Shown here: piece after piece, positions 21,090 to 34,613 of the stretch | Position numbering within the stretch: position 1 is the first letter of the stretch | How the letters are laid out: each line of letters begins with the position of its first letter | Assembly: GCA_036245805.1 (NCBI GenBank) | Contig: BTRK01000001.1 | Span: 3,720,001 to 3,784,000 of the forward strand | Source: Pristionchus mayeri | Lineage: Eukaryota > Nematoda > Chromadorea > Rhabditida > Neodiplogasteridae | Length of the DNA stretch: 64,000 nucleotides | Reading direction: 5' to 3' | Notes under the pieces: model-generated | What the model was told of the DNA's origin: nothing | The model's input: the letters and a program-made list of their open reading frames with translations, nothing else | Database searches by the model: none | Made by a program: the position numbers and the translations under genes

Positions 21090-23187
21090 TTCTGAGACTA
21101 TGATATGGTACTGTTGAAATAAGAAAAGGGGAAAGATATGGATGCGCGCGCCCCATACACTGCAACTTGATCGGGGCTAATTTACAGACGAGGATCCACT
21201 CCCAGAGATGCTCAAAGTGTACTGACTCTTCAACCATAATCGGGGCTAATTTACACTTGCACAGTCGTTGTTTAACCCTTTCTTACAAGAATACGGGATG
21301 AGGAAATACTTTTTTTAAATTCATGCAAAGAATACTTTTTACATCAAATTTAAAGTTATACAAAATATGAGTTATCGACAACCGTGTAATCAGACCTGTT
21401 TCCTTACTACCTGCAAAGGATTTTTCAGGGGGAAAGGCGCTCCAACGTATTTGATTAATAGTTTAGCAATTCGAAAGCCTCTTCGAGCAGTTAGAAGGAA
21501 AATGCGATTCCGAAATCGAAGTGCTTTCGAACTGCTAACCTAATTAACAACATGAGTTGGCGCACATGTTCCCTGCATTTCACGCCTTACACCTCTTCTG
21601 TCTCAAATCAAAAGTGGTTCAAAAGGCGCTTTATATGATCAAACAGTTAAATCTGCCTTTATTGTGCTTCAATAGGCTTCCGAAATGCTAACGTGATTCA
21701 TCAAATGGATTGGAGGTCATGCATGACAAAACTTTTGTACAAACCGAAAGTGATACAAAATATGAGTTGTCGGTAATGTCGCAACCATATCTTTGTTTAT
21801 AATGTTGCAAAGAGCTTCCGAAATCCAAAATTGACTTGTCAAATGTATTGGAGTACCAGTTGCCAATTCGGAACATCTCTGGCACCTCTTTTGTATCAAA
21901 CCGAAAGCGATACAAAAAATGAGTTATCGGTGAAAACGCAACCTTAACTCGTTGTTATTGCTCTAAAGGACTTCTGAATGTAAAACATTGATCATCGTAT
22001 TCCAATATTTTTGGAATACGATGTGTTCATTCAGAACATGCCAAAAGTGATACAAAAGATGAGTTATCGGTGATGCAGCATTCTTATCATCGTTCTAATT
22101 GTTTGAAGGAACATAATTCTTTGAGCCACTATGCCCTGCTTCGTTCCCCCAGTTATGGCCATTCAGATGGATTCTCAGGGCCATTATATTCCTAGAATTC
22201 GCACATCAAACATTCCGCATGACCTCGAATGCGGAATGCAATCATGACGCGTGTTGTGAATACATGGCGTTTCTGTCTGATTTGTTTCGAAGACAATGTC
22301 ATAATTAGTTAAATCATTTGCTACTTTGATCTTGGTATTTACGCTCGTTGCAGATTCTCAATTGCTCTCAATTTCAAACTGTTTGCTCACTGATGATAAC
22401 GTATGAGTCAGCAGGGAACTGTTTGCTCAGAATCATTCACACCCTTGGTCTCTCCCTCTCTCTGTCTCCCACTCTGTCGCTCTCTCTCCATCTTTCTTCG
22501 CTTTTCCCGAATTATAATCGCGATAAGAGTGAATTAAAAGCTCACAAGCATTATTTCCCAGAAAGATGCAGCTTGGAAAAGCACCGAAACAAGAGATAGT
22601 GGTCCATACCGTTTGTTTGTACACAAGTATTTCAGTGGATGACTGCTTTATCAATTCGTAGGGGGTGGTTTGAAGATCACGCTCTCAAACTTGGAACTCG
22701 TAATTCAGAACCCGTTTCACGATTCAATGTGCAACGTACAATTACAATTTCATAGCTTACTATCATCTACTATCCACGCGCTTGAACTCGTAAATGACGG
22801 TAGTATTCCCTCGTTTGATGACATGGACAGTTTGAGTGAGATCCGGTCGAATTGGTCGGAAAGTGAGGAGAGGACTGAGGTCCAGAATACGGCTGTCGTC
22901 ACCATCAGCGAGTATTCCGAGAGGCAGAAAAGTGCGTACACTGCAAGAGAGGGGATTAGGGCGATAGGAGTGATGGTAGGGATTAGTGATTACAAATTGG
23001 CAGTTGCTCTCCTCGTTTCTCACGCTCTCTCGCTCTGTCTGTCCAGTGAGAGAGCACGAGGAATGAAGAGAGCGAGACGATTACTCTAGGCATGGCCTTA
23101 CAATAAATGACTCTCTTCATTGGGCGTGATCTCTTGCCAACCTGGCTGTCGAGGAATACCGCAAAATAAAGAAACATGCCATCCCTA
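21090..23187. other. Intergenic region: synthetase upstream DNA and diverged tandem repeats
   Basis: From about 21340 to 22090 there are four or more diverged ~160-bp units, each containing GATACAAAAxATGAGTTATCGG and a TTCCGAAAT block, beginning near 21355, 21750, 21905 and 22045. A CT-rich low-complexity tract lies at 22447-22500. The open frame at 22670-23089 shows no recognisable domain and I do not call it. The synthetase promoter should lie just above 21089. Confidence 0.55.
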
Positions 23188-26100
23188 TTAGGAATGACGG
23201 TAATGTGATGGCATGATGATAAAGCGGCTAAAACATGAACCCCAGTAGATGCAATATTGCGTTGAGATCGGATGCGAGGAGGCGCAGATTAGAGCGAAGA
23301 GGAGGAAGAACCCGAAGATGACCGCTTTGCGACCCATCTGAAAAGGCTGAATTAGGATTGAAGTCATATTTGTCACTAATTTTCTAATTTGTGATAAAAG
23401 TAGGACTACAATTACGCCTGCACTATCCGTTGCACAATGTTGGCCAACCGTAATTGACTTATGTCGTAAAATCTACATTTGGTCAGTGAAAAAAAGCCAA
23501 GAAACGGACCAAAATATTCGTCCAGACTATTTGAAATTTTGCTTGTCACAAAGTGATTCACAAAATAGAGAAGAGGGAACGGATTTCGCGCTAACTCTCC
23601 GGCACAATCGGGATTGGTATTTTTCTGTGCTTTGTTCAGCCCCTAGAATTGGCGCTTCAAAAACAGTCAACATTTCCTATTCTCACAACACTTTTGATGT
23701 GTCCACTAAAATCGATTCTCACCCTGTCCCTCCGGTACAATCGATGAAGGGCGATTGTGACTATCATGACTCCGCCCGTGGCGAATGACCAGCACGTGAA
23801 GCAGAGCGCATGAATGCCTGCAAGAGAAGTTATCAGTCCGGATTAGTGATGGCAAATCGACGCGTGCTCTCCTCGTTTCACACGCTCTCTCGCTCTGTAT
23901 GGTCGGTGATAGAGAACACGAGATCAGGACAGCAGGCAACAACAGCCCGGCTGTGAGCAGATCTACACTGGTGATGTCAAAGCGGCTTAAGCTTTCTTCT
24001 TATTGGAAAACTGTAGTATTTTTCAGGTAGGTACTGGTATGTTGAACAGTTAATGAATTGTTTAGCATGACTGTAATCTACCCGAAAATATGAGTAATAA
24101 TTTCCTATTAGAGAACTCTTCGGAAGAAGCTATCGGTCCGGATGTCAGATCAACAAGAGTGATGTCAAATCGGCTCTTAACACCCATTCCTGTGCTTATC
24201 CCCTCGCTATCTCGAAATTGTGGGCGGCTTTTGGAGGCTAGTTCAGATGCTCGCCGCCGGATGTAAATCGTATTTTTTTTTTACCCAAAAAATAGTTTCC
24301 TTCCCCAGTATTTGCACAAAAAGGCACTCTTATTGTGGACTCCACTGTGAAAACACTTAAGAAGGGTACTAGGATATCATCCGACAGTGATCATTCGATC
24401 GAGCTCATTTGAAGGTTGACAGGCGCATAGTTAACGCTATCACTCGCCATTCCCACTCATGTGATCAAATCGGCTCATAGCATCTTCCTTTTTTATCTCT
24501 CACTGTCTTGAAATGATAGTTAAATGTTTTTATGCGGTAGGCGGCATAGTTAACACTAATAATCACCCCTAATCCCATACCCCTCATGTGACCTCTGAAT
24601 CGAATCATCTCATGACGCCAATCCCTTTGCTCGTTCTCCCACTGTCTAGAAGGCAGCCATATTTTCCCGCTTTTGGGGCCGAGAGAAATTATAGGGATGC
24701 AAAAATGGATCACACGTCACATAATTTTACTTCACAGTGCAGAATAAATGGGCCTTGGCCTAATAATGTAATGTTATTATCAGCAAGAATAGCTAATCAA
24801 TTGACCGCACGTCACCAGTTTATCCGAGACGAAAGTGGACTTATCAGTATGCAAAAAATGGGAAATAAGCCGCATTAGAATTCGAGGCTCAAAAATATCT
24901 CTCCGCATTTTGCACAATACGTCAATCCAGTATTGAACAAGAACAAGAACTCATGACCCTAATCTTGCACTATATTTCAGCACGTCACTAGTCATTCCGT
25001 GATGAGTCTAAGCTGGATTTTTAGTGCCCAAAAAGAGACAAGCTAGATTTTTATTCTAGAGTCGCTTAATTATCCCCACTTTTCACACATTTTCTCTAAA
25101 GATTGGCTTCACATCATAAAATGGCCTTGCACTCTATTTATCAGCACGTCATTCCGAGACGAGTCCAAGCGGACTTATCAGTATCGAAAAGGGAAATAAA
25201 GCCGCACCTTCGCCGGCTATCGACTGCACGTGAAATATCGAAACTGCGGCTGTGCAGAAAGATTCGGCGACCAGGAGAGGAGTCAGAATGCTCCTGAGCA
25301 TACCGTGAGGCCACACCGTGGGATAGACCTAGAATGGTTGCCATCATTTTCACCTCGAGGCACACGCACCATTTTTCGGAACTTTACTGTCCAGTTTTGC
25401 GGAGCAGATAGCATTTCTTAATCAGTTATCTTAGTTAAAGAGGGGAGTGATACTGTTGACAACAAAGTAAGGCTAATGAGAAGAAAATGAAACGTACCAT
25501 GGTGATCATAAACCGCATGGGCATATTGATCATCATGGCGCTAATCCAGACGAGTCGCTGCGGCTCCCACGGACCGATGGAGACAGATACGGTGGGGAAT
25601 GAACTGAAAGAGGGGAAGGTAGGCTGGGGATTGTTGTTGTTTTTAGGATATTACAAAGGTTACTATAGGTCAGGTAGCATTAGCTAATGTCTAGGGTCCT
25701 TGGATGATCTTACAACTACTGCAAGCTGCGATTTTCAAAATCAGACATAAATTATGCACTTTACGATAAAGTCATTTCGATTGAAATCTATTGACACATA
25801 ACATTGAAAATGCCTTTGATCGAACCGTCGTGCAGTCCCATAACGACAAAACCAAACACCAGATTGACAGAATTCCAAAGAAAGGGGTGCGCCGAGGACG
25901 TTTTCGCTTTACGTTTTCGGAGACGCTACGCACAATAGCAAACACTCATAAATATCATGCACGCTATTCTGGGAGAGGTGAAAGAACGATATCAATTGCA
26001 AACACATAAGGAAAAGTGGAGATATGGAAACTTGATTTACGGATCCGATAAAAAATTAATTTACGATTGACGACGAACCTGCTATAGGGACAATCAGCCA

Positions 26101-26279
26101 TAGAAGCCGCGTAAACCTCCGTTGTCCGCGTCATTGCTGTGTATAAAACGCAGAAAGCGCAAGCAAAAACTGGAAAAATATAAATTTTAAAAATAATTTT
26201 TTTTTAAATATTTACCTGGCAACACGGACATTCCCATGGCGATCCATCTCAGGCTGATATTGACAGATGCGTTATTCAT
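23188..26279 (-). CDS. PGAP2/Frag1-like multi-pass membrane protein
   Basis: Exons in order: 26279 to about 26216 (MNNASVNISLRWIAMGMSVL); about 26170-26080 (FACAFCVLYTAMTRTTEVYA, ending DCPYS); about 25615-25498 (SFPTVSVSIGPWEPQRLVW, then ISAMMINMPMRFMITM); about 25385-25310 (WCVCLEVKMMATILGL); about 23833-23724 (HALCFTCWSFATGGVMIVTI); and 23339-23188 (MGRKAVIFGFFLLFALICAS). The layout of an N-terminal membrane helix, a lumenal Cys, then xSFPTVSxxIGxxxPQRxVW followed by a helix matches the Frag1/DRAM/Sfk1 family, whose member PGAP2 takes part in lipid remodelling of GPI anchors in the Golgi. Exon phases agree at the first junction (AG|T) and the last. The fourth exon's donor is uncertain, so a small exon may be missing between 25310 and 23833. 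Confidence 0.65.
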
Positions 26280-27098
26280 GGTTTAATCGGAGGAGGGGGA
26301 AGGGAAGAAAGGAAGGGGGAAGGCGCGCTCGCGCTTTTGCCACTCTCGCTAAAATGACTCAAGCTTTGCGTGAGAGAGATACCACGCTGAATTCCCTCCC
26401 TTTTATCAATCGAGAGGGGTTATCTGAGTGACTAAGTGAATCTGCCCGGATCTCTGTCTCATTGTCGTAAAGCGTGCCATGACTTCTAAAGATACAGATT
26501 CGGTCCATAATGAGCACACCTTGAATGAGGGAATGCTTGACATGCATTCTAGCGGAATCCGTGCTTACCGCATTTCTACGAAACATGATTTTCGTTTTCG
26601 GAAAACATTTACTACCGTGTTAGGGCGCACCTCTTGATTCATTAGCATTGGTATTCTGATCTTGTTCTTCTTATCTGGGCATGACTCGTCGAATTGTGTT
26701 TCATCGTCAGACCTCACGTCTGATTCATAACTGGACTACTAAATATGCACTACGTAATTCGTAGTGGTGAGGAAAGTTTGCACGCCGTTCATTTACTTAT
26801 TTTGACTTCAGTCGTGTAACGGGGCTACGGAAAATACACATTCATTATTTGCGCTGCGAAAGATCAGCGAACCAATGGATAATCAGAATTAAAGAGAACC
26901 AGAAATTAACCAGTATTTTTATCAATGAAGTTATGGATGAGGAATAAATGTATCTGAAGCATCTTTTTCATCTTTTATCTTTGCCATACTCGCTTTATGT
27001 TTACTATATATGAGGAAAAATGTAGCGATTGGTAATTTGCATTGAGAATTCGACTATATCTAAGCAGTCGATCGATGGGAGATTACGGTAGTCGACGA
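26280..27098. other. Intergenic region downstream of gene copy A
   Basis: No gene seen. The part from about 26780 to 27098 is a diverged duplicate of 52090-52780 (shared blocks such as GAACCAATGG(A)GAATCAGAAT and CAGTCGATCGATGGGAGATTACG), i.e. shared 3' flank of the tandem gene copies. Confidence 0.6.
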
Positions 27099-28976
27099 TT
27101 ATGAGATCACACACTGCCACTTGTTCTGACTCTGGTCATCTTCCCCTTGTCCCTGGTCCTCCTCCGATTCCTTAAAGTTAAGGATTATGCTATATTTGAT
27201 TTTTGAATCATACCTCAGCGTGATCATCGATAGAGACGACGATATGCTCCTTCTCTCCATTCTTCTCAGCAATTCCGACCTTACGCACGCCAATTACCGA
27301 GCAAAGGTGCTGCAAGGGATGCATAAGTATGATATATTTGAATAGAATATTGTTATTCTTTTCACATATTTACTCCATCTATTTGAAAGGCGAGATGTAT
27401 GATAAGATATATCTAAAAATAAGAGAGCCACTCACCGTGATCACCGACATGAATATCTGACTCGTGTCCTCGTTTGTGTCCACTTTGTGTCTCTGCCACC
27501 CATCGCCTGAGAACAAATATATAGGGGTCTACAGGCTGCTAGAGTTCGCAATTCGGATTATCGTCCCATAACTGCTCGTATTCGCTAACTCTTTCTAGCG
27601 AGACTCTCTCTGTGAATAATGAACAGAAGATTTCCAACTTTCGAACTCTACATTCTACATATTCTTTCCCCTCATAAAAATAGTTTTTTGACACCCAGCT
27701 GTTTGTATATAAGCTGAAGGAATTATGAGTAGGAACAGCGAGTTGCATATTTTACAAATAGTTTACTCAAAATCTCTCCCTCGGTGGTTTCTTCTGTACT
27801 TACATCGGCAAGGAAGTTCACGAAACTGCGCTCGACCGGATGCTGCAGCCATACCTGAGAATCGCAGGAATTTAGGTAAAAACAAAAAACAACAGCAATA
27901 TTAATAATGCTACCATATCAGCGAAGACGCCAATGACGACTCGCTTGGCGGCGGGAAGACTGCAATGTTTGTTTTTTTTTCAATGTGATATGAGAGGAAT
28001 CGCGAGAGAATCAACCATTTTAGGGGGGTAGGCGGCAGTGAAATTCAAACTCGAACATTCCCTCTACAAATTTGGCACAAAGTATTTCAAATGATGCTCT
28101 TTCAAACTGCGTTGTCAGAATTTTGATAACTATCGTCATCTTCGAGATTCAGAAGGCCAAACATGATACTATCACTTTTAGGCAGTCAAATCGGGCGCAC
28201 TCAAATGATCATAACATCGTTTAAATAAAAGATAGAAGGCCGTTCTTTTTTTAAAAAGAAAGAGGAGAACCAGGGCTACAACTTTTATGTTGACAGTGTC
28301 ATTCGCAGTGCACTAAAAATGTCGAAATTTATCAAATCGGATAAACCCACCAAAGTTATTATGCGGAACTTATAGTCCCTAAAGGTGACTAACTTTTCGC
28401 CAAAAACCAGACAAATCGTGAAGATGAAAAAAAAGAGCGTACACTTTAGTAGGCTGGCCCCAAAATGGGTGCCAGACAGAGAACCTTCCAACACTTTAAT
28501 TGACAGCTGTTGGACTCAAATAGATTCAAAATCATCTAAAACAACATTTCAAGGAGTTTCCCGAATTTTTGTAACACTGTAAATGGCCAAAAACTACAGT
28601 ATGACCTCAAATTTGAAAATCAATATTTTGACCGTCAACAACCTATGGTATGGGTGCAATTGCACTAATTCGGTTCCAAGTAATGTAGGAACATCCCTTG
28701 AAGCGTCTCAAATAAAGAGCGCATCTGCAAACATGATATTTCATCTGAGGAATCCGTGGAAATGCGCAAAACTGTAATTTCGGACAAAATAGTCTTGTGG
28801 ACCCGCATCATGGCTAGAAATGTAGAGCATGATGAGCTGAACATTTCATCTGTTGAAAGTTAGCTTCTATCTATTCATTGAAGCGCGCTAGAGAGCGCGG
28901 AAATTGGCAGAAAACGATGGCTGAGGCGCGCGGGAGAGCGCTAAATGGGGCTCTGTACCAATTGACATGTCCCATA

Positions 28977-29142
28977 AAACTTTCGTGGTCCCAAGCAACT
29001 TTCGTGGTCCGAGACTTTCGTGGTCCAAAACTTTCATGGTCCGAAACTTTCATGGTCCGAAACTTTCGTGGTCCGAAACTTTCGTGGTCCGAAACTTTCA
29101 TGGTCCGAAACTTTCATGGTCCGAAACTTTCGTGGTCCCAAA
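28977..29142. repeat. 16-bp tandem repeat in left arm of the giant fold-back
   Basis: About ten units of ACTTTC(A/G)TGGTCCGAA. It reads open in several frames (SWSETF, HGPK) only because the unit lacks stops, so it is not a protein. The mirror patch is at 35610-35895. Confidence 0.9.
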
Positions 29143-29701
29143 AGCAAATGCGCATCTGGCGAACAGCTTGTTCGTACAGTTGCGCCAAAAAAGCATGGAG
29201 ACGATTTTAGTTTTTTTTATACAACAAGTTAGATGTTGTGGCACTATGTACCAAAATCCATCGATTAATACGATGCGGCTATTGAGTCATCAGTTGCACC
29301 ATCACAGGTCGCATAGTGATGATGCAATCGCACAACTGTTTTTTAAACATCCATTAGTTATTTACATAAATTTTGTTCTACTTGTCAAACTTACTGAGGT
29401 TGGAAACATGCTTGAAACTTACCGAGAAAATTTTTTGAGATTGCTGCTCGGTCGCACATTTGCTGCAGCCTTAAAAAGGTGGTCTGAAAATCACATCTCG
29501 GCTTCTATACCAGCTAGATACCCATTCAAAACGTCAAAATGATCGCCATCATGATTCAAGAAGATCTTGAGAATATTCTGAGAAAATATTATAAATTGCC
29601 CGCAGGGCATGAACATATCTCTTTTTCGCATGACCCTGAGTAGTACACTACTCTTATCAGTTCGCTTTTTGATAACGACTGATAAGAGCTTCATCTTTCA
29701 G

Positions 29702-32700
29702 CTTCATCCACTGATATCAGATATCAGCCTCATCCACTGATATCAGATATCAGCCTCATCCACTGATATCAGATATCAGCTTCATCCACTGATATCAGAT
29801 ATCAGCTTCATCCACTGATATCAGATATCAGCTTCATCCACTGATATCAGATATCAGCTTCATCCACTGATATCAGATATCAGCCTCATCCACTGATATC
29901 AGATATCAGCCTCATCCACTGATATCAGATATCAGCCTCATCCACTGATATCAGATATCAGCCTCATCCACTGATATCAGATATCAGCCTCATCCACTGA
30001 TATCAGATATCAGCTTCATCCACTGATATCAGATATCAGCTTCATCCACTGATATCAGATATCAGCTTCATCCACTGATATCAGATATCAGCTTCATCCA
30101 CTGATATCAGATATCAGCTTCATCCACTGATATCAGATATCAGCTTCATCCACTGATATCAGATATCAGCTTCATCCACTGATATCAGATATCAGCTTCA
30201 TCCACTGATATCAGATATCAGCTTCATCCACTGATATCAGATATCAGCTTCATCCACTGATATCAGATATCAGCTTCATCCACTGATATCAGATATCAGC
30301 TTCATCCACTGATATCAGATATCAGCTTCATCCACTGATATCAGATATCAGCTTCATCCACTGATATCAGATATCAGCTTCATCCACTGATATCAGATAT
30401 CAGCTTCATCCACTGATATCAGATATCAGCTTCATCCACTGATATCAGATATCAGCCCCATCCACTGATATCAGATATCAGCTTCATCCACTGATATCAG
30501 ATATCAGCCTCATCCACTGATATCAGATATCAGCTTCATCCACTGATATCAGATATCAGCTTCATCCACTGATATCAGATATCAGCTTCATCCACTGATA
30601 TCAGATATCAGCCTCATCCACTGATATCAGATATCAGCCTCATCCACTGATATCAGATATCAGCTTCATCCACTGATATCACATATCAGCTTCATCCACT
30701 GATATCAGATATCAGCTTCATCCACTGATATCAGATATCAGCTTCATCCACTGATATCAGATATCAGCTTCATCCACTGATATCAGATATCAGCTTCATC
30801 CACTGATATCAGATATCAGCTTCATCCACTGATATCAGATATCAGCTTCATCCACTGATATCAGATATCAGCTTCATCCACTGATATCAGATATCAGCCT
30901 CATCCACTGATATCAGATATCAGCTTCATCCACTGATATCAGATATCAGCTTCATCCACTGATATCAGATATCAGCCTCATCCACTGATATCAGATATCA
31001 GCCTCATCCACTGATATCAGATATCAGCTTCATCCACTGATATCAGATATCAGCCTCATCCACTGATATCAGATATCAGCTTCATCCACTGATATCAGAT
31101 ATCAGCTTCATCCACTGATATCAGATATCAGCTTCATCCACTGATATCAGATATCAGCTTCATCCACTGATATCAGATATCAGCTTCATCCACTGATATC
31201 AGATATCAGCGTCATCCACTGATATCAGATATCAGCTTCATCCACTGATATCAGATATCAGCTTCATCCACTGATATCAGATATCAGCTTCATCCACTGA
31301 TATCAGATATCAGCTTCATCCACTGATATCAGATATCAGCTTCATCCACTGATATCAGATATCAGCTTCATCCACTGATATCAGATATCAGCTTCATCCA
31401 CTGATATCAGATATCAGCTTCATCCACTGATATCAGATATCAGCTTCATCCACTGATATCAGATATCAGCTTCATCCACTGATATCAGATATCAGCTTCA
31501 TCCACTGATATCAGATATCAGCCTCATCCACTGATATCAGATATCAGCCCCATCCACTGATATCAGATATCAGCTTCATCCACTGATATCAGATATCAGC
31601 CTCATCCACTGATATCAGATATCAGCTTCATCCACTGATATCAGATATCAGCTTCATCCACTGATATCAGATATCAGCTTCATCCACTGATATCAGATAT
31701 CAGCCTCATCCACTGATATCAGATATCAGCCCCATCCACTGATATCAGATATCAGCTTCATCCACTGATATCAGATATCAGCCTCATCCACTGATATCAG
31801 ATATCAGCTTCATCCACTGATATCAGATATCAGCTTCATCCACTGATATCAGATATCAGCTTCATCCACTGATATCAGATATCAGCCTCATCCACTGATA
31901 TCAGATATCAGCCTCATCCACTGATATCAGATATCAGCTTCATCCACTGATATCAGATATCAGCTTCATCCACTGATATCAGATATCAGCTTCATCCACT
32001 GATATCAGATATCAGCTTCATCCACTGATATCAGATATCAGCTTCATCCACTGATATCAGATATCAGCTTCATCCACTGATATCAGATATCAGCTTCATC
32101 CACTGATATCAGATATCAGCTTCATCCACTGATATCAGATATCAGCTTCATCCACTGATATCAGATATCAGATTCATCCACTGATATCAGATATCAGCTT
32201 CATCCACTGATATCAGATATCAGCTTCATCCACTGATATCAGATATCAGCTTCATCCACTGATATCAGATATCAGCTTCATCCACTGATATCAGATATCA
32301 GCTTCATCCACTGATATCAGATATCAGCTTCATCCACTGATATCAGATATCAGCTTCATCCACTGATATCAGATATCAGCTTCATCCACTGATATCAGAT
32401 ATCAGCTTCATCCACTGATATCAGATATCAGCTTCATCCACTGATATCAGATATCAGCTTCATCCACTGATATCAGATATCAGCTTCATCCACTGATATC
32501 AGATATCAGCTTCATCCACTGATATCAGATATCAGCTTCATCCACTGATATCAGATATCAGCTTCATCCACTGATATCAGATATCAGCTTCATCCACTGA
32601 TATCAGATACCTGCTTCATCCACTGATATCAGATACCTGCTTCATCCACTGATATCAGATACCTGCTTCATCCACTGATATCAGATACCTGCTTCATCCA

Positions 32701-33683
32701 CTGATATCAGATACCTGCTTCATCCACTGATATCAGATACCTGCTTCATCCACTGATATCAGATACCTGCTTCATCCACTGATATCAGATACCTGCTTCA
32801 TCCACTGATATCAGATACCTGCTTCATCCACTGATATCAGATACCTGCTTCATCCACTGATATCAGATACCTGCTTCATCCACTGATATCAGATACCTGC
32901 TTCATCCACTGATATCAGATACCTGCTTCATCCACTGATATCAGATACCTGCTTCATCCACTGATATCAGATACCTGCTTCATCCACTGATATCAGATAC
33001 CTGCTTCATCCACTGATATCAGATACCTGCTTCATCCACTGATATCAGATACCTGCTTCATCCACTGATATCAGATACCTGCTTCATCCACTGATATCAG
33101 ATACCTGCTTCATCCACTGATATCAGATACCTGCTTCATCCACTGATATCAGATACCTGCTTCATCCACTGATATCAGATACCTGCTTCATCCACTGATA
33201 TCAGATACCTGCTTCATCCACTGATATCAGATACCTGCTTCATCCACTGATATCAGATACCTGCTTCATCCACTGATATCAGATACCTGCTTCATCCACT
33301 GATATCAGATACCTGCTTCATCCACTGATATCAGATACCTGCTTCATCCACTGATATCAGATACCTGCTTCATCCACTGATATCAGATACCTGCTTCATC
33401 CACTGATATCAGATACCTGCTTCATCCACTGATATCAGATATCAGCTTCATCCACTGATATCAGATATCAGCTTCATCCACTGATATCAGATATCAGCTT
33501 CATCCACTGATATCAGATATCAGCTTCATCCACTGATATCAGATATCAGCTTCATCCACTGATATCAGATACCTGCTTCATCCACTGATATCAGATACCT
33601 GCTTCATCCACTGATATCAGATACCTGCTTCATCCACTGATATCAGATACCTGCTTCATCCACTGATATCAGATACCTGCTTC
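29702..33683. repeat. 26-bp satellite array, about 153 copies (3.98 kb)
   Basis: The unit is CTTCATCCA followed by the 17-base near-palindrome CTGATATCAGATATCAG. Units are almost identical; variants are CCTCATCC, CCCCATCC, single GTCATCC and GATTCATCC, and one CACATATC. From about 32590 to 33430 about 32 consecutive units end ACCTG instead of ATCAG, then five ATCAG units, then five ACCTG units to the end. The array sits exactly in the centre of the giant fold-back, between inverted arms. Confidence 0.97.
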
Positions 33684-33758
33684 ACCTTCTGATGCTTCTG
33701 TAGGCTTCAACGCTCACGTTGTCTGTCGCTTCTGAGGATTCACGTCTCGCGTCTTTTG

Positions 33759-33825
33759 CCGGGTTCGAACCCGGGGTTGGCGGGGGGCGAGCCGATGACA
33801 CTAACCACTCGGCTATGGGGGTGCA
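33759..33825 (-). ncRNA. tRNA-like sequence with pol III A and B boxes (SINE-type head, not a functional tRNA)
   Basis: On the minus strand an A-box-like TAGCCGAGTGGTTAG and a perfect B box GGTTCGAACCC in a CCGGG/CCCGG arm are correctly ordered and spaced about 30 bp apart. The acceptor stem does not pair and no normal anticodon arm forms, so this is a tRNA-derived promoter or relic. It lies immediately beside the satellite array. Confidence 0.6.
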
Positions 33826-34118
33826 ATTGGATGAGAGCTGTTGAGTGAACTCAAGTACTCCGCCCGCTCGCGTTGCGAGAGAAACTTTTGCCGACCTTCT
33901 TCGGCCGGCTCCGATCCCTCGGTGTTCGGGTAGGTAGACAAAAGCGTTAGCCAGTAGACTAGCGCGCGTATTCCTCCCAGTCCCTTCAAGTGGATACATG
34001 TACTCGCTCTCGCTGTCTCTAGGTGCCGAAAGGGCGCACACACATCAGTAGATGAAGCTCTTATCAGTCGTTATCAAAAAGCGAACTGATAAGAGTAGTG
34101 TACTACTCCCCTGTTTGG

Positions 34119-34613
34119 AGATTCACAACTAAGTGGGAGCTCTAAAGAAAACTATGATTTTTGCTTATTCATGTTCAACATGAACTAGAGATATGATTCT
34201 CAAATTTGTGTTAGGATAGTGTTAGGATATTTTTTTCTTTTCGCGACGATCGTTTCTCGGAGGTCCACCGTGGTCCCGATTCATGATCCTCCGAAAAAAG
34301 GTGTGTTGAAAAAAAAAAGTTAAGGAAAACTTTTATTATTGTCTGTACAAGTCCAACAAGTCCTGGAGAATTCCCAACTTTTTGAAATGTTTTAATAACT
34401 TTGGGCTCAGTTGGAGAATGAGGGCAAACGAAAATGGCAGGTCGGGAACTCGAGAATGCCTCCGAAAGACGATCGCCGCGGACAGGAAAGATATCCGAAC
34501 ACATTTGGGAAAAAAAATTTTGGAAAAAAAAGAATCATATCTCTAGTTCATGTTGAGCATGAACAAGCAAAAATCATAGTTTTCTTTACAGCTCCCATTT
34601 TGTTGTGAATCTC
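34119..34613. mobile_element. Small hairpin element nested in the giant fold-back
   Basis: The ends GGAGATTCACAAC and GTTGTGAATCTCC are inverted, and about 70 bp inside continues to pair (CATGTTCAACATGAAC near 34167 with the inverse near 34545). It has no partner in the left arm, so it inserted after the arms formed. Confidence 0.7.

Noticed and set aside
22670..23089. 139-codon plus-strand frame
   Set aside because: No recognisable domain, composition similar to overlapping frames on the other strand, and no supporting splice or start context.
25791..26009. Exon of the PGAP2-like gene on the minus strand near 25800-25890
   Set aside because: The frame (LWNSVNLVFGFVVMG) is hydrophobic, but the flanking exons join in phase without it (AG|T), giving the expected family motif directly.
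28871..29232. Open frames rich in WSETFMVRNFHGPK on both strands (also 35510-35925)
   Set aside because: They are translations of a 16-bp tandem repeat; the mirrored arm gives the same frames, and the repeat simply lacks stops.
29702..33683. CRISPR-like regular repeats
   Set aside because: Units are back-to-back with no unique spacers, and the host is a eukaryote; this is a satellite.
33759..33825. Functional tRNA gene
   Set aside because: A and B boxes are good but the acceptor stem does not pair and the anticodon arm is abnormal; the same applies to 42984-43050.
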